From positions 18,800 through 82,799 of the forward strand of contig PFVX01000014.1 of assembly GCA_002790835.1 (NCBI GenBank): DNA of 64,000 nucleotides, given 5' to 3'. Below are positions 62,584-64,000 of this stretch, piece after piece. The translations under genes and the position numbers were made by a program. Numbering within the stretch: position 1 is the first letter of the stretch; every line of letters begins with the position of its first letter. The DNA is from a bacterium CG_4_9_14_3_um_filter_65_15. GTDB lineage: Bacteria > Krumholzibacteriota > Krumholzibacteriia > LZORAL124-64-63. The notes below the pieces were generated by a model. That model did no database searches. It was not told the origin of the DNA and saw only the letters and a program-made list of their open reading frames with translations.

Positions 62584-63159
62584 GTGGACCGGTGGGGACT
62601 GGAGCTGGTCCGCGTGGGCGCGGTGGCGCCCGCCCTGATCCGCCGGCTGCGGGACGACCTGGCGGTCTGCCTCGCGCACCCGGTCTGGGTCGCCGACTTC
62701 GAGCTGGCCCCCGCCGACGCCTTTTCCCGCGACCGGCGCCAGTACTCGGCCGTCACGATTTTGAACATGCTGCAGGACCCGCCCCTGACCATGCCCCACC
62801 GCCGCGTCGGGGTGACGGATGTGGACCTGTTCCTGCCCGTGTTCGCCCACGTTTTGGGTAGCGCCCAGCTCCAAGGGCAAGTCGGCGTGGCGTCGTTCCA
62901 TCGCCTGCGCCCCGAATTTCTGGACGACCGCCCCAATCCCCAGGTCCTGCGCCTGCGCATCCTGAAGGAGGTCCTGCACGAACTCGGCCACACTTTCGGC
63001 CTGGTCCATTGCCAGGTTCCCTGGTGCGCCATGAGCGCCTCGCTTTTGCCTGAACACGTCGACCTGAAAGATCCGTCCTTCTGTGAATCCTGCTGCGGCA
63101 GGCTGGACGTGCCCCGGGACGGAATTCTCTCGTTCTTCCTGAAAGGAGACCAACCATGA
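62584..63159 (+). CDS. Archaemetzincin-family metalloprotease
   Basis: The GTG start at 62584 follows the previous stop by two bases. The 191-residue protein has the zinc motif HELGHTFGLVHC followed by the Cys pattern CQVPWC and FCESCC, diagnostic of archaemetzincins (HExxHxxGxxHC with an extra zinc site). There is no signal peptide. Archaemetzincins are rare in bacteria and their substrates unknown. Embedding between a two-component system and a cytochrome gene suggests a role in cytochrome maturation or turnover (inference). Confidence 0.9.
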   Translation: MDRWGLELVRVGAVAPALIRRLRDDLAVCLAHPVWVADFELAPADAFSRDRRQYSAVTILNMLQDPPLTMPHRRVGVTDVDLFLPVFAHVLGSAQLQGQVGVASFHRLRPEFLDDRPNPQVLRLRILKEVLHELGHTFGLVHCQVPWCAMSASLLPEHVDLKDPSFCESCCGRLDVPRDGILSFFLKGDQP

Positions 63160-63584
63160 GATCCCCGCATCCGGTTTTGGCCCTGACCCTGGCGCTCGGC
63201 GCCTGCTGTCTGATGCTTGCGCTGCCCTTGGCCGCCGAAACCCCCGAAGACACCGGTCCCGACACCGTGACCATCGACGGCATGAGCCACTGGTTCACCG
63301 GGGTGGAGTTCCCCCATTCCGATCATGCGGGCATGGCCGAATCCTGCGCCGATTGCCACCACCACGGCGACGGCCCCGACGACATCAACACCTGCGACAG
63401 CTGCCACGTCCTGGCCTTCGACCCCGCCGATCCGGAGACGCCCCAACTCAAGATGGCCTACCACCAGAACTGCATCGGTTGCCATCGCGAACAGGATTCC
63501 GGCCCGACGGCGTGCATCGATTGCCACGCGCGCAAGGCACTGCCCGAGGGGCCGGGACTTGGCGAGGGGCGCGTTCCGGAGTAG
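63156..63584 (+). CDS. Tetrahaem class III-like cytochrome c
   Basis: The 142-residue protein has a signal peptide ending LAAE and four CxxCH sites (CADCH, CDSCH, CIGCH, CIDCH). Early His residues (FPHSDHAG) can serve as distal ligands. Layout and size match cytochrome c3/c7-type carriers. It overlaps the archaemetzincin gene by four bases and ends the operon. It is the likely electron acceptor of the NrfD/HybB-type complex. Confidence 0.88.
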   Translation: MRSPHPVLALTLALGACCLMLALPLAAETPEDTGPDTVTIDGMSHWFTGVEFPHSDHAGMAESCADCHHHGDGPDDINTCDSCHVLAFDPADPETPQLKMAYHQNCIGCHREQDSGPTACIDCHARKALPEGPGLGEGRVPE

Positions 63585-63609
63585 ACCAGATACAAATTTG
63601 ATGAGTTGA

Positions 63610-63641
63610 CCAAAAACCCGCGCACAAGTGCGGGTTTTTGG
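63610..63641. terminator. Rho-independent terminator of the cytochrome operon
   Basis: CCAAAAACCCGC (63610-63621) pairs perfectly with GCGGGTTTTTGG (63630-63641) around an 8-base loop, with T residues within the descending stem. It lies 25 bases after the cytochrome stop. Confidence 0.88.
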
Positions 63642-63748
63642 GGTCAAAGATCAAATGATGAGCAGCCGCACCCGCACAAAACTGGACAAAAATAGTTATT
63701 TATGACTCCAAGCTTGTTCAACCGCCCCAATCAAATTGGGAGTTCGTC

Positions 63749-64000
63749 ATGTTCCGTTCGATAATGCTTGTTTTGCTGGTCCTCGCCGCCCCCTTTTCGG
63801 CCCAGGCCCTCGACTGCACGGGCCTCGATACCCTGGTCTGCAGCGGCCCGACCCTGCAGGGCACCATCGGCCTTCCCCCAGAAGCGGATTATACGACCTG
63901 CGGGGACACGTTTCCCCACCACTACAAACTCTACAACGTGGCCCTTGTCATTTTCCACAAACATTCCCCACCTATTTCCACAGTCTTTCCCCACCCCCCA
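63749..64000 (+). CDS. Secreted protein, N-terminus only (cut by window edge)
   Basis: From the ATG at 63749 a signal peptide ending AQA is followed by LDCTGLDTLVCSGPTLQG, a Cys-containing start typical of small secreted beta proteins of this kind of genome. The frame is open to the window end, but the last 50 bases are a repeat and may not be the gene's true continuation. Function unknown. Confidence 0.55.
   Translation, partial: MFRSIMLVLLVLAAPFSAQALDCTGLDTLVCSGPTLQGTIGLPPEADYTTCGDTFPHHYKLYNVALVIFHKHSPPISTVFPHPP
63951..63996. repeat. Two 23-base direct repeats with TTCCACA/TTCCCCACC cores
   Basis: Units 63951-63973 and 63974-63996 agree at 18 of 23 positions by my count; each has TTTCCACA then TTCCCCACC. 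A third TTTCCCCACC is at 63911-63920. TTTTCCACA at 63951 also fits the DnaA-box consensus. They could be iterons, protein-binding sites, or an assembly-edge artefact. Confidence 0.45.

Overview
The window is GC-rich, gene-dense DNA from a Gram-negative bacterium with an elaborate c-type cytochrome economy. Evidence for the envelope type is direct: beta-barrel outer-membrane proteins, lipoproteins, a TonB/ExbBD system and many secreted multihaem proteins. The lineage is inferred only. A FlgD-like C-terminal domain opening with YPNPFNP, DUF3857/transglutaminase pairs and extracytoplasmic haem proteins suggest an FCB-type candidate phylum (Eisenbacteria/Krumholzibacteria-like) or a deltaproteobacterial relative. 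No rRNA or tRNA is present to settle it.

Region 1 (1-14.9 kb) is a respiratory locus matching the Ext (selenite/tellurite reduction) family known from Geobacter. It holds a rhodanese lipoprotein and porin (extH-extI); a 12-haem lipoprotein (extS) divergent from an operon for an 8-haem cytochrome, Rieske protein, split cytochrome b and tetrahaem cytochrome (extM-O-P-Q-N); and a second porin operon (extI2-extJ-extKL). Three LysR regulators are interleaved. The pentahaem cytochrome extKL is interrupted by one in-frame TGA followed at once by a two-tier hairpin, making it a strong selenocysteine candidate. A diheme reaction-centre-type cytochrome and a small haem-binding protein follow.

Region 2 (14.9-24.6 kb): two unknown lipoproteins, then a porin-cytochrome conduit (periplasmic deca/undecahaem cytochrome, MtrB-like barrel, hexahaem lipoprotein) for electron transfer across the outer membrane, and a large lipoprotein nuclease with duplicated FN3/lamin-tail modules.

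Region 3 (24.6-41.5 kb): ammonium transporter with a NarX/NarL-like pair; two DUF3857 proteins plus an amidase; a redox/outer-membrane trio (FlgD-tail protein, TlpA thioredoxin, barrel); a PAS kinase; and an M64 peptidase. Three places (33.2-33.8, 37.9-38.5 and 40.3-41.4 kb) hold collapsed gene remnants, so this stretch is decaying or rearranged.

Region 4 (41.5-57.4 kb): iron uptake (DtxR-FeoA-FeoB-FeoB-associated peptide), a TonB2/Ttp-type energising operon (DUF3450, TtpC-like, ExbB, ExbD, TonB, TPR, SGNH), oligoendopeptidase F, a lone receiver protein, a TerB/DnaJ protein, MutM, an SGNH hydrolase and a DsrC-like protein.

Region 5 (57.4-64 kb): behind an AT-rich promoter lies a HybA/HybB-type membrane oxidoreductase module with a diheme sensor kinase, an NtrC-type regulator, an archaemetzincin and a tetrahaem cytochrome. 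The window ends inside a secreted protein whose last bases carry a short direct repeat. Overall, quinol-derived electrons appear to be routed by several parallel cytochrome systems to periplasmic and extracellular acceptors, with iron acquisition to feed haem synthesis.
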